From NCBI GenBank assembly GCA_902779565.1, contig CACZCD010000011.1, positions 1 through 37,040 of the forward strand: DNA of 37,040 nucleotides, read 5' to 3'. The notes under the pieces are model-generated. The model worked only from the letters and a program-made list of their open reading frames with translations. It was not told the origin of the DNA and searched no databases. The position numbers were made by a program, and so were the translations under genes. Positions 26,293-32,515 of this stretch are shown piece after piece (positions within the stretch are counted from its first letter, which is position 1; every line of letters starts with the position of its first letter). This stretch comes from an uncultured bacterium. Its GTDB lineage: Bacteria; Verrucomicrobiota; Kiritimatiellia; RFP12; UBA1067.

Positions 26293-26658
26293 ATGCCCGA
26301 GACAGAAATGACGGAAGAAGAGGAGATTGTCGCCACCGATGGCGGTGATGCGCAGATCAATGATACCGATATCGTGTTCGATTGTCCGCACTGCGGACAC
26401 AACCTTTGCATCGACTATCGCGGTGCCGGGCTGCAGATTACCTGCTCCGAGTGCGGCGAAGCGGTGCTGGTGCCGATTCCGGACGGCATGAAGATCGACG
26501 ATCTTGATCTCGATCCGGGTGAGATCCTGAAGCAGCTTTTCGCGACGCGGCGCAACCTTCAGCGGGCCGAGGCCCGCGCGGAGGCGCTCGAGGCGAAGCT
26601 GGCGAACGTCGCCGAGAAGCTTTCGGCGGCTCAGGACGCCCTGCACGCCGACACATGA
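26293..26658 (+). CDS. Small zinc-ribbon protein with C-terminal coiled coil
   Basis: A 121-residue soluble protein. The N-terminus is acidic (MTEEEEIV). A four-cysteine zinc ribbon follows, with C31/C34 (FDCPHCGHNL) and C51/C54 (ITCSECGEAV). After a short linker, about 75-118 is a predicted coiled coil (RRNLQRAEARAEALEAKLANV). No enzymatic domain is present. The role is unknown; a protein-protein or nucleic-acid contact is possible. It overlaps the next gene by ATGA at 26655-26658, so translation is coupled. The start has a proper Shine-Dalgarno and promoter. Similar zinc-ribbon plus coiled-coil proteins occur in PVC genomes, but I do not recognise a named family. Confidence 0.8.
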   Translation: MPETEMTEEEEIVATDGGDAQINDTDIVFDCPHCGHNLCIDYRGAGLQITCSECGEAVLVPIPDGMKIDDLDLDPGEILKQLFATRRNLQRAEARAEALEAKLANVAEKLSAAQDALHADT

Positions 26659-27290
26659 CACCGCTGTCGACCAAGTCGCTCATCGTGAATGCGCTGACTC
26701 TGTCGCGCGTTCCGTTGATTTTTGTGTACCTCGTGTTCGCCATTCTGGGGAACTTCAGCGAGTCGTACGTCTATCCGCTGGCGGCGATTCTTGCCGGGGC
26801 GGCGGCCGGGATCTCGGACTTCTTTGACGGGATGCTCGCGCGCCGCTGGTGTGTGGTCTCGGACTTCGGCAAGATGGCCGACCCGCTGATGGACAAGGTG
26901 TACTTCATCGTCGCGTTCCCGTCCCTCACATGGCTGGCGGCCATGCAGGGGGAGTCCCGCGCCCATGCGGTCGTGCTGCTTGTGTTCACGATCCTGTGGA
27001 TCCTGCGCGACCAGTGGGTGACGTTCCTTCGCGCCGTCGCGTCGCTCTACCATGCGAACGTGGCGGCGATGTGGCTTGGGAAGGTGCGCACCGCGCTTTC
27101 GTTCCCGTGCGCGGGGATCATCTACGTGTATCTCGCGTTCCATCGGTTTTGGCCGTCGTCGGCGGCGGAGACCGGGCTGCAGGTCTGTTTCGTGGTTGAG
27201 GGGTTCCTGATCCTGCTCAACCTCTACTCTTTCATCGTCTACACGCGTTCGTACTTCCCGTATGTGCGGCGCGCCATGGGACGCGAATGA
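26655..27290 (+). CDS. pgsA: CDP-alcohol phosphatidyltransferase (PgsA-like)
   Basis: A 211-residue membrane enzyme. It carries the full CDP-alcohol phosphotransferase signature D-x2-D-G-x2-A-R-x8-G-x3-D-x3-D at residues 55-80 (DFFDGMLARRW, then GKMADPLMD). The N-terminal VNALTLSRVPLIFVYL resembles the 'NxLTxxR' start of PgsA. About six hydrophobic segments follow. PgsA transfers the phosphatidyl group from CDP-diacylglycerol to glycerol-3-phosphate in phosphatidylglycerol synthesis. A related CDP-alcohol transferase with another acceptor is possible, so the symbol is provisional. It overlaps the zinc-ribbon gene (ATGA) and is followed after 25 bp by a membrane protein gene. It belongs to the housekeeping-like block rather than the glycan region. 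Confidence 0.85.
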   Translation: MTPLSTKSLIVNALTLSRVPLIFVYLVFAILGNFSESYVYPLAAILAGAAAGISDFFDGMLARRWCVVSDFGKMADPLMDKVYFIVAFPSLTWLAAMQGESRAHAVVLLVFTILWILRDQWVTFLRAVASLYHANVAAMWLGKVRTALSFPCAGIIYVYLAFHRFWPSSAAETGLQVCFVVEGFLILLNLYSFIVYTRSYFPYVRRAMGRE

Positions 27291-27315
27291 CCAGTTGATG
27301 GGAGGAGAATGAAGA

Positions 27316-27957
27316 ATGGCTAAGGACTTCAAGATCGTCGAGCCCGAGTTTGTGACGAAGGCGAAGCAGTCCGCCGTGGCTGCGGTGGAGGCCCGGTTCA
27401 AGCACGAGGAGGAGATTCGCCGGAAGATGGAGCGGCGCGCGCGCGCCAAGGGGTGCCTCGCCTGGGTCATCCTGCTGGCGATGGCGGCGGCGGGCGGCGT
27501 CTATTGGGCGTGCCGGCACTACGGCATCGACATCAGCGAGGTGCGCTTGCGCGTGCAGGAGGAGCTGCAGACGCGCCGGTACGAGCGCATCGAGGAGGTG
27601 TTCCGCATTTCGCCGATTGCCGATTGGCGTACCGCGCCGGAGGATTTGCGGCCCGGCAAGGCGGCCACAAATACCATCTATTACGCGATGCTGCCGGCGG
27701 ACGAGGGGCGGATGCTGCTGGAGCTGACCGTCGCGCCGGGCGGCTCGATGTCGGTGCGCCGGCTCTCGGCGATCGCCGAACCGGTTGCTCTGGAGCCGGA
27801 CGCGTTCCAGCGGCTCACCGCGAAGACGCCCTATCTCATCCAGGCCGGCGGAAACGTCTATTTCTGCTCGGGGAAGAAGGTTTCCGCGGATAAGGAAACT
27901 TTCCGGAGCCGGCTTTTCAGTCCGGTCGCCGCGCCGGATCAAAAGAAAGGGCGATAA
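27316..27957 (+). CDS. Single-pass membrane protein of unknown function
   Basis: A 213-residue protein. A charged N-terminal segment (1-45, with a helical run KHEEEIRRKMERRARAK) precedes one transmembrane helix (about 47-63, CLAWVILLAMAAAGGVYWA). The remaining ~150 residues are probably periplasmic. They contain ISPIADWRTAPEDLRPGK and end with a lysine-rich tail (APDQKKGR). No known domain is recognised. ATG 27316 is preceded by GGGAGGAG at good spacing. It follows the phosphatidyltransferase by 25 bp and is probably in the same operon. The next gene has its own promoter. A cell-envelope assembly role is conceivable from location only. Confidence 0.75.
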   Translation: MAKDFKIVEPEFVTKAKQSAVAAVEARFKHEEEIRRKMERRARAKGCLAWVILLAMAAAGGVYWACRHYGIDISEVRLRVQEELQTRRYERIEEVFRISPIADWRTAPEDLRPGKAATNTIYYAMLPADEGRMLLELTVAPGGSMSVRRLSAIAEPVALEPDAFQRLTAKTPYLIQAGGNVYFCSGKKVSADKETFRSRLFSPVAAPDQKKGR

Positions 27958-27966
27958 ATTTTTCTC

Positions 27967-27995
27967 TTGAAGTTCTCGCCGTTTTAGGGTATCTT
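27967..27995 (+). promoter_or_regulatory. Promoter of the coiled-coil membrane protein gene
   Basis: -35 TTGAAG (27967-27972), a 17-bp spacer, and -10 TATCTT (27990-27995). The start is expected near 28002. TTGGAG at 28005-28010 is the Shine-Dalgarno before ATG 28018. Confidence 0.55.
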
Positions 27996-28017
27996 ACGCA
28001 CCTGTTGGAGAAATCAG

Positions 28018-29181
28018 ATGAACAAACTACTGCATGCGATAGTGTATTTGATCCTCATCGTGGCTGTGGCCGCGTTGGTGTTTGAGAAGAGCTTGTTTGA
28101 CAAGCGTTCGCTTCTCGGCGATCGCAACCGGGCGATGGAGGACTACATCGTGCGGCTTGCCCGCACGATCGAAAAGGCGGATGCGCCGCGCCCGATGACG
28201 GTGCCGGAGGCGAAGAAGGACATCTCGCCGATCGAGGCGCGTCAGGTGGATACGCCCGAGATGGAGAATGTGCTTGAGGAGTATCCGGCCCAGCTTGAGA
28301 CGCAGAATCTCGAGACGTTCAACTGGGATACGTCGGCGGTGCGCCTCCAGCTGCGGCAGCTCTACATGTTGGGCCCCGACGGACAGCCGGTGCCGGATGC
28401 GGCGAACTACAACAAGCCGATGACGAAGGGCAAGGGCACGATGGCCGAGCTTATGGATCAGCTCTTTGAACGCGCGAAGGCCCAGCAGTCCACGCTGAAC
28501 AGCACGCGTGCCGCGCTCGCCGAGATCCGCGGCAAACTGGAGTCCGCCATCAGCGAATACAACAAGCTCAAGCCGGACGCCCGCCTGCTGAAGATGACCG
28601 AGGAGGAGCTGAAGCAGAAGATCACGCAGCTCGGGCAGGAGAAGGAGACGCTTGAGGAGCAGGTCACGAAGCTCAAGTCGCGCGTCGAAGAGCAGACGGG
28701 CGAGATCACGAGCTTGAAGGACGAGGTCTCGACCGCCAAGGACGAAACCGAGGCCGCGAAGGAGGAGAACGCCGCGCTCGAGAAGAAGATCAAGCAGCTC
28801 CAGAAGCTCATGCAGCAGATGGCGCAGCAGCAGAACCAGGCCTCCGGCGCCGCTTCGGGCGGTCAGGGCGGCACGGCCGTCACGTCGCTGCCGGCCGGTG
28901 AGAAGGGCAAGATTTCCGCCGTGGACAACAAGCTCATGTTCTGCGTCATCGAGTTTACGGATGAGGCCATGAAGGAAATGCTCGGGCCGGAACGTCAGGG
29001 TGCGTTGCCGGCGCTTAAGCTCGGTATCCGCCGCAAGGGCTTCAAGGGCCCCGCCGGCGAATTCGTCGGAAAGGTGGCGCTTCGCCAGTCCGTCTCCGGC
29101 AAGAACTTCGTGATTGCCGACATCTTGGGCGACTGGAGCCAGGCGCCGGTCGAAAAGGGCGATGTCATCTTCTCCGAGTAA
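28018..29181 (+). CDS. Membrane-anchored coiled-coil protein with C-terminal beta domain
   Basis: A 387-residue protein. The N-terminus is a signal anchor (about 4-22, LHAIVYLILIVAVAALVF). About 145-275 is a long coiled coil rich in Glu, Lys and Gln (EELKQKITQLGQEKETLEEQ, then QKLMQQMAQQQNQ). A Ser/Gly/Ala linker follows. The last ~95 residues are a small beta domain of the form 'GKxxxVxxxxxFxVIEF...LxLGIRRKG...FVGKVALR...NFVIADI...PVEKGDVI'. This layout is common in PVC envelope proteins that carry a 'GKV...VIxDI...GDxV' domain, which I recognise as a pattern without a named family. The start is supported by promoter and Shine-Dalgarno. The end overlaps the small lipoprotein gene by 20 bp. 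A scaffold role in the cell envelope is inferred. Confidence 0.82.
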   Translation: MNKLLHAIVYLILIVAVAALVFEKSLFDKRSLLGDRNRAMEDYIVRLARTIEKADAPRPMTVPEAKKDISPIEARQVDTPEMENVLEEYPAQLETQNLETFNWDTSAVRLQLRQLYMLGPDGQPVPDAANYNKPMTKGKGTMAELMDQLFERAKAQQSTLNSTRAALAEIRGKLESAISEYNKLKPDARLLKMTEEELKQKITQLGQEKETLEEQVTKLKSRVEEQTGEITSLKDEVSTAKDETEAAKEENAALEKKIKQLQKLMQQMAQQQNQASGAASGGQGGTAVTSLPAGEKGKISAVDNKLMFCVIEFTDEAMKEMLGPERQGALPALKLGIRRKGFKGPAGEFVGKVALRQSVSGKNFVIADILGDWSQAPVEKGDVIFSE

Positions 29182-29323
29182 ATGGCTGCTGCTGGCGGCG
29201 TTGGCGCTGCTGGCGGGCTGCATCGCCGATACGGCGGAGGATTCCGATCTTCCGTGGTCGCGCGATCAGGGTTGGGAAGGGCAGATTCCGATTCCCGGCA
29301 ATGCGGCGGGAAGATATGATTGA
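29162..29323 (+). CDS. Small lipoprotein (53 aa) with DLPW-type motif
   Basis: This ATG-initiated frame overlaps the end of the coiled-coil gene by 20 bp and the start of the RluA gene by 8 bp. The protein has a lipoprotein signal SKWLLLAALALLAGC with lipobox LAGC (Cys20). The 33-residue mature part after it contains DSDLPWSRDQGWEGQIPIPG. The Pro/Trp-rich 'DxPW...WEG..PxPG' pattern resembles very short lipoproteins I recall from PVC genomes. Small size and overlap mean it would be easy to miss. A longer frame starts at 29114, but its first residues are not export-like. Function is unknown. Confidence 0.72.
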   Translation: MSSSPSKWLLLAALALLAGCIADTAEDSDLPWSRDQGWEGQIPIPGNAAGRYD

Positions 29324-30269
29324 GCATGAGACATTCATTGCTGAAACAGGCGGCATCCGTTTGGATGCCGCTTTGCTTATGCGCTTTCCCTCCGTCCCGC
29401 GCTCTTTTGTGCGGGAGGCCTGCGATGCGGGCGAGGTGAGGGTGAACGGACGCCCCGCGCCGAAGGGGATGAAGCTGAAGGGCGGCGAGACGGTGGAGGT
29501 GGCGCGTCTCGATGAGGCGGACGACAACCATCCGGCACCCGATCGGACGGTGCGCCCGGCGTGCATTTTCGAGGATGGCGCGCTGCTGGCGTTCGACAAG
29601 CCGGCCGGCATGCCCGTCCAGCCGCTGACGCGCCATGAGACGGGGACGCTCATGAACGGCGTCGTCGCGCGGTGGCCGGAATGCGTTGGCGTGGGAGACA
29701 GCCCGCTCATGGCGGGCGCGCTGCACCGCATCGACGCCGATACGTCGGGTCTTGTCCTGGTCGCGCGGACGGCGGCGGCGTTCGGGGACCTTCGGGCGCA
29801 GTTCGCCGCCCAGACGGTGAAGAAGACGTATCTGGCGCTCGTGGAGGGCGCGGTGGCCGTGGGCGGCACGCTCGAGAATGATCTTGTCCACATGCCGGGG
29901 CTTGGCTACTGCAAGATGGTGGAGATTTCCCGCGCACGGCTTTCCGGCGCGGAGCGCGAAGCCCTCGCCGCCAAGGCGCTCCATGCCGTCACGTCATACC
30001 GGCCGATGGGCTTTGCGCGCGCAGGGAATGAGGAGCGCACGCTTCTGGAGGTGACGATCTACACGGGTGTGACGCATCAGATCCGTGCGCAGCTCGCACT
30101 TGCTGGACTTCACATCGTGAACGATCGGCTCTACGGGGCGTTCGCGGTCGAGGGTCAGACGGGGCATTGTCTGCATGCGTGGGCGGCCTCGTTCCGCCAC
30201 CCGGTTTCGGGGGCGTCCTGCGAGATCCGCACCCGCCTCCCCGACTGGGCCAACATCCCAACTTCCTGA
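29316..30269 (+). CDS. RluA-family 23S rRNA pseudouridine synthase
   Basis: A 317-residue enzyme with an N-terminal S4 RNA-binding domain (about 12-62, SVPRSFVREACDAGEVRVNG). The catalytic domain has the RluA motif LHRIDADTSGLVLVAR with catalytic D140. Nearby are LLAFDKPAGMPVQP, VKKTYLALVEG and THQIRAQLALAG. Enzymes of this family convert specific uridines in 23S rRNA or tRNA to pseudouridine; which uridine is modified here cannot be told. ATG 29316 overlaps the lipoprotein stop (8 bp); ATG 29301 is an alternative that adds five residues. The gene is the last of the housekeeping-like block. Confidence 0.92.
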   Translation: MIEHETFIAETGGIRLDAALLMRFPSVPRSFVREACDAGEVRVNGRPAPKGMKLKGGETVEVARLDEADDNHPAPDRTVRPACIFEDGALLAFDKPAGMPVQPLTRHETGTLMNGVVARWPECVGVGDSPLMAGALHRIDADTSGLVLVARTAAAFGDLRAQFAAQTVKKTYLALVEGAVAVGGTLENDLVHMPGLGYCKMVEISRARLSGAEREALAAKALHAVTSYRPMGFARAGNEERTLLEVTIYTGVTHQIRAQLALAGLHIVNDRLYGAFAVEGQTGHCLHAWAASFRHPVSGASCEIRTRLPDWANIPTS

Positions 30270-30319
30270 CGGCCTTTGGGTCGGTGGGTTTCGTACGGGT
30301 GACGCGTTTCTCGTTTCCC

Positions 30320-30348
30320 TTGTGCGGCGGATGGCCGTTTGGTATAAT
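30320..30348 (+). promoter_or_regulatory. Promoter of the beta-helix / DUF4838 operon
   Basis: -35 TTGTGC (30320-30325), a 17-bp spacer, and -10 TATAAT (30343-30348) with a TGn extension (TGG). The start is expected near 30355. TGAGGAG (30381-30387) precedes ATG 30394. The longer open frame upstream of ATG 30394 is rejected because this promoter lies inside it. Confidence 0.7.
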
Positions 30349-30393
30349 GGGCAGCGTTGTATTTCTTGGGAACTCTCATTTGAGGAGAAAATC

Positions 30394-32496
30394 ATGAAAA
30401 AAGGAATTGGAATTGCCGTGGTGGCCGCGCTCGCCCTTTCGGCGCAAATATTCGCGGCAAATGAGACGGTGACGGTGTCGAACGTGGAACAGTTCGCCAC
30501 CGCGCTTCTCCACATGAACACGAACCATAACGCGACTGATACCATAATCCTGAAACGCGGCTCCTACGACGTCTCCGACCTGGATTTGCCGTACTACTGG
30601 ACCACATCGAACATGTGGGACAGCTCCTCCGCCAACTTCGGCATATCCTACTTCACGATTCGCGGCGAGACGGATGATCCGCGGGACGTGGTGATCTACC
30701 GGCGGGAGCCTGACTCCAAGTCCCTGATGTACAACTATGTTGGGTTGGTGGCCAACCTTACGTTCTCGAATGCCGTCATCAATACGGCCGGGTACTATCC
30801 GATCCGTTGTGTGAACACCAACTCAAAGTTCAAGAACGTGATCGTGACGTGCTGCTCGTCGCCGAAACATGGCGGCGCGTCGAGGAGCGGGACATGGACG
30901 GACTGCAAGTTCATCGGAAACACGGCAGCCCGATACGGCGGTGCCCTGTATGACGGATCGAAAGCCTATGGATGCCTGTTTGAAAACAATAAGGCTGGCG
31001 AAAAAGGCGGGGCGGCCTATTGGTCGACCCTTTCGAACTGTGTTGTACGATACAACACCGCGGAGAGCTACGGCGGTGGGCTCGGCGACAGTTGCTTTGC
31101 CACCGACTGCCTGATCGCGTGCAATGTCGCTGCGACCTACGGCGGCGGCGCTTACAGTGCCACACTTTCCGGTTGCGTGGTGAGCAACAACACGGCGGGC
31201 ACCCATGGCGGCGGCCTGTATTCGGCAACCGCCGACGGCTGCACCATCGAGGAGAACGGGTGCGCGACGCAGGGCGGCGGCGCGCACAGGAGCACGCTCA
31301 CCGACTGCATCGTGAAGCGCAACGGCACGGCTGGCAGCGGCGGCGGTCTCGGCGAGCGTTGCTTTGCCACCAACTGCCTGATTGCATGCAACGTTGCAAC
31401 AAACTACGGTGGTGGCACCTACAGCGCCACGATTTACGGTTGTGTGGTGAGCAACAACGTGGCGGGAATCAGCGGGGGCGGGTGCTACGACGCGAAGGCG
31501 TACCGTTCGCGTATCTGCATGAACATCGCGGAGGGGAAGTCTGCATCCTCCTATTCACAGGGCGGCGGCATGCGGAGCGGCGTGGCGGTGGACTGCGAGA
31601 TCGATGGAAACGCGGCGTTCGACAACGAAAAGGGAACGCAGGGCGGCGGGGCCTTCATCGCGACGCTCACGAACTGCCTTGTGCGCAACAACTACGCCGC
31701 ACGCCTTGGCGGTGGTCTGTGCACGTGCGTGGCATACCGGTGCGTGGTGTCGAACAACGTTTCCGGGTCAACAAGCGCAGCCGGGAACCTGCGTACGATG
31801 ACGAGCGTGGAGAATTGCGACATATACGAGGGTGCGATCGACGCGCAGTGCGCGCTGGTGAACTGCCGCCTGATGAACTACACCAACGGAAACGTCATTG
31901 CGGAGGGGGCGAACGTGCATACGAGCGGATGGGTCAATGGGACGCCTACGCTCATAAAATCGTACTGTCGGCTGACGGACTGCCTGATCGTCAGCAACGT
32001 GGTCACTACGCTCATCACCGGTTCGGACAACAATCTGACGGCATTGACCGGATGCACGATTGCCGACAACCAGTACGACAACGTGACATCGGGATTCAAG
32101 ACCGAGGTTGGCAGGCTTGTGCTTGTGAACGACATCATTGCGCGCAACAGAAACAAGAACGGCACGCAATCGCGCAACGTCAACTGCTCATTTGACTACG
32201 TGGCGGTCACAAACTGCCTGTTCGGGTCATACGACCGATCCGGCACCTTTGTCTATCCGATGGTGAACGTGATCACGAACAACAATCCGCGTTTTGTGGA
32301 TGACGGTTCGCGGGATTCCTATGCGCTCAAGCGCAGCTCGCCCGCGCGCGAAAAAGGTCTGGTGCAGGATTGGATGGCCGACGCGCTCGACGTCCGAAAC
32401 GACGAAAACTATCCGCGTCTGCGGGACGGCAAGGTGGATATCGGCTGCTACGAATGCTGGCTCGATCCGGCCGGCACCCAGATGATCATCCGCTGA
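30394..32496 (+). CDS. Secreted beta-helix repeat protein (Pmp-like GGG/NN repeats)
   Basis: A 700-residue protein with a signal peptide (about 1-21, ending AQIFAAN). From about 150 to 470 it consists of short right-handed beta-helix coils with a GG(G/A)xY...C.(V/I)xxN pattern. Examples are NTAARYGGALYDG, FENNKAGEKGGAAYW, NTAESYGGGLGDS and NNVAGISGGGCYD. This resembles the chlamydial polymorphic membrane protein repeats (GGA/FxxN). About 470-640 is more irregular. The C-terminus ends in a short strand (DPAGTQMIIR) and there is no outer-membrane barrel. Two coils are repeated almost exactly at DNA level (see repeat 31078-31467). It is followed after 19 bp by a DUF4838 gene and is probably the first gene of that operon. 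An adhesive or glycan-contact function is inferred. Confidence 0.83.
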   Translation: MKKGIGIAVVAALALSAQIFAANETVTVSNVEQFATALLHMNTNHNATDTIILKRGSYDVSDLDLPYYWTTSNMWDSSSANFGISYFTIRGETDDPRDVVIYRREPDSKSLMYNYVGLVANLTFSNAVINTAGYYPIRCVNTNSKFKNVIVTCCSSPKHGGASRSGTWTDCKFIGNTAARYGGALYDGSKAYGCLFENNKAGEKGGAAYWSTLSNCVVRYNTAESYGGGLGDSCFATDCLIACNVAATYGGGAYSATLSGCVVSNNTAGTHGGGLYSATADGCTIEENGCATQGGGAHRSTLTDCIVKRNGTAGSGGGLGERCFATNCLIACNVATNYGGGTYSATIYGCVVSNNVAGISGGGCYDAKAYRSRICMNIAEGKSASSYSQGGGMRSGVAVDCEIDGNAAFDNEKGTQGGGAFIATLTNCLVRNNYAARLGGGLCTCVAYRCVVSNNVSGSTSAAGNLRTMTSVENCDIYEGAIDAQCALVNCRLMNYTNGNVIAEGANVHTSGWVNGTPTLIKSYCRLTDCLIVSNVVTTLITGSDNNLTALTGCTIADNQYDNVTSGFKTEVGRLVLVNDIIARNRNKNGTQSRNVNCSFDYVAVTNCLFGSYDRSGTFVYPMVNVITNNNPRFVDDGSRDSYALKRSSPAREKGLVQDWMADALDVRNDENYPRLRDGKVDIGCYECWLDPAGTQMIIR
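31078..31467 (+). repeat. Internal direct repeat in the beta-helix gene (period 267 bp)
   Basis: The segment at about 31078-31200 (coding GLGDSCFATDCLIACNVAAT and the next coil) recurs at about 31345-31467 (coding GLGERCFATNCLIACNVATN). The offset is 267 bp, i.e. 89 residues. The copies are nearly identical for about 120 bp, with mostly synonymous or conservative changes. This indicates duplication of beta-helix coils. Confidence 0.8.
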
Positions 32497-32515
32497 GCGG
32501 GACGCGAGGACTGAT

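Noticed and set aside
30175-30393. 73-codon N-terminal extension of the beta-helix protein
   Set aside because: It overlaps the RluA gene, contains the promoter, and has no export signal; the ATG at 30394 has both a Shine-Dalgarno and a signal peptide.
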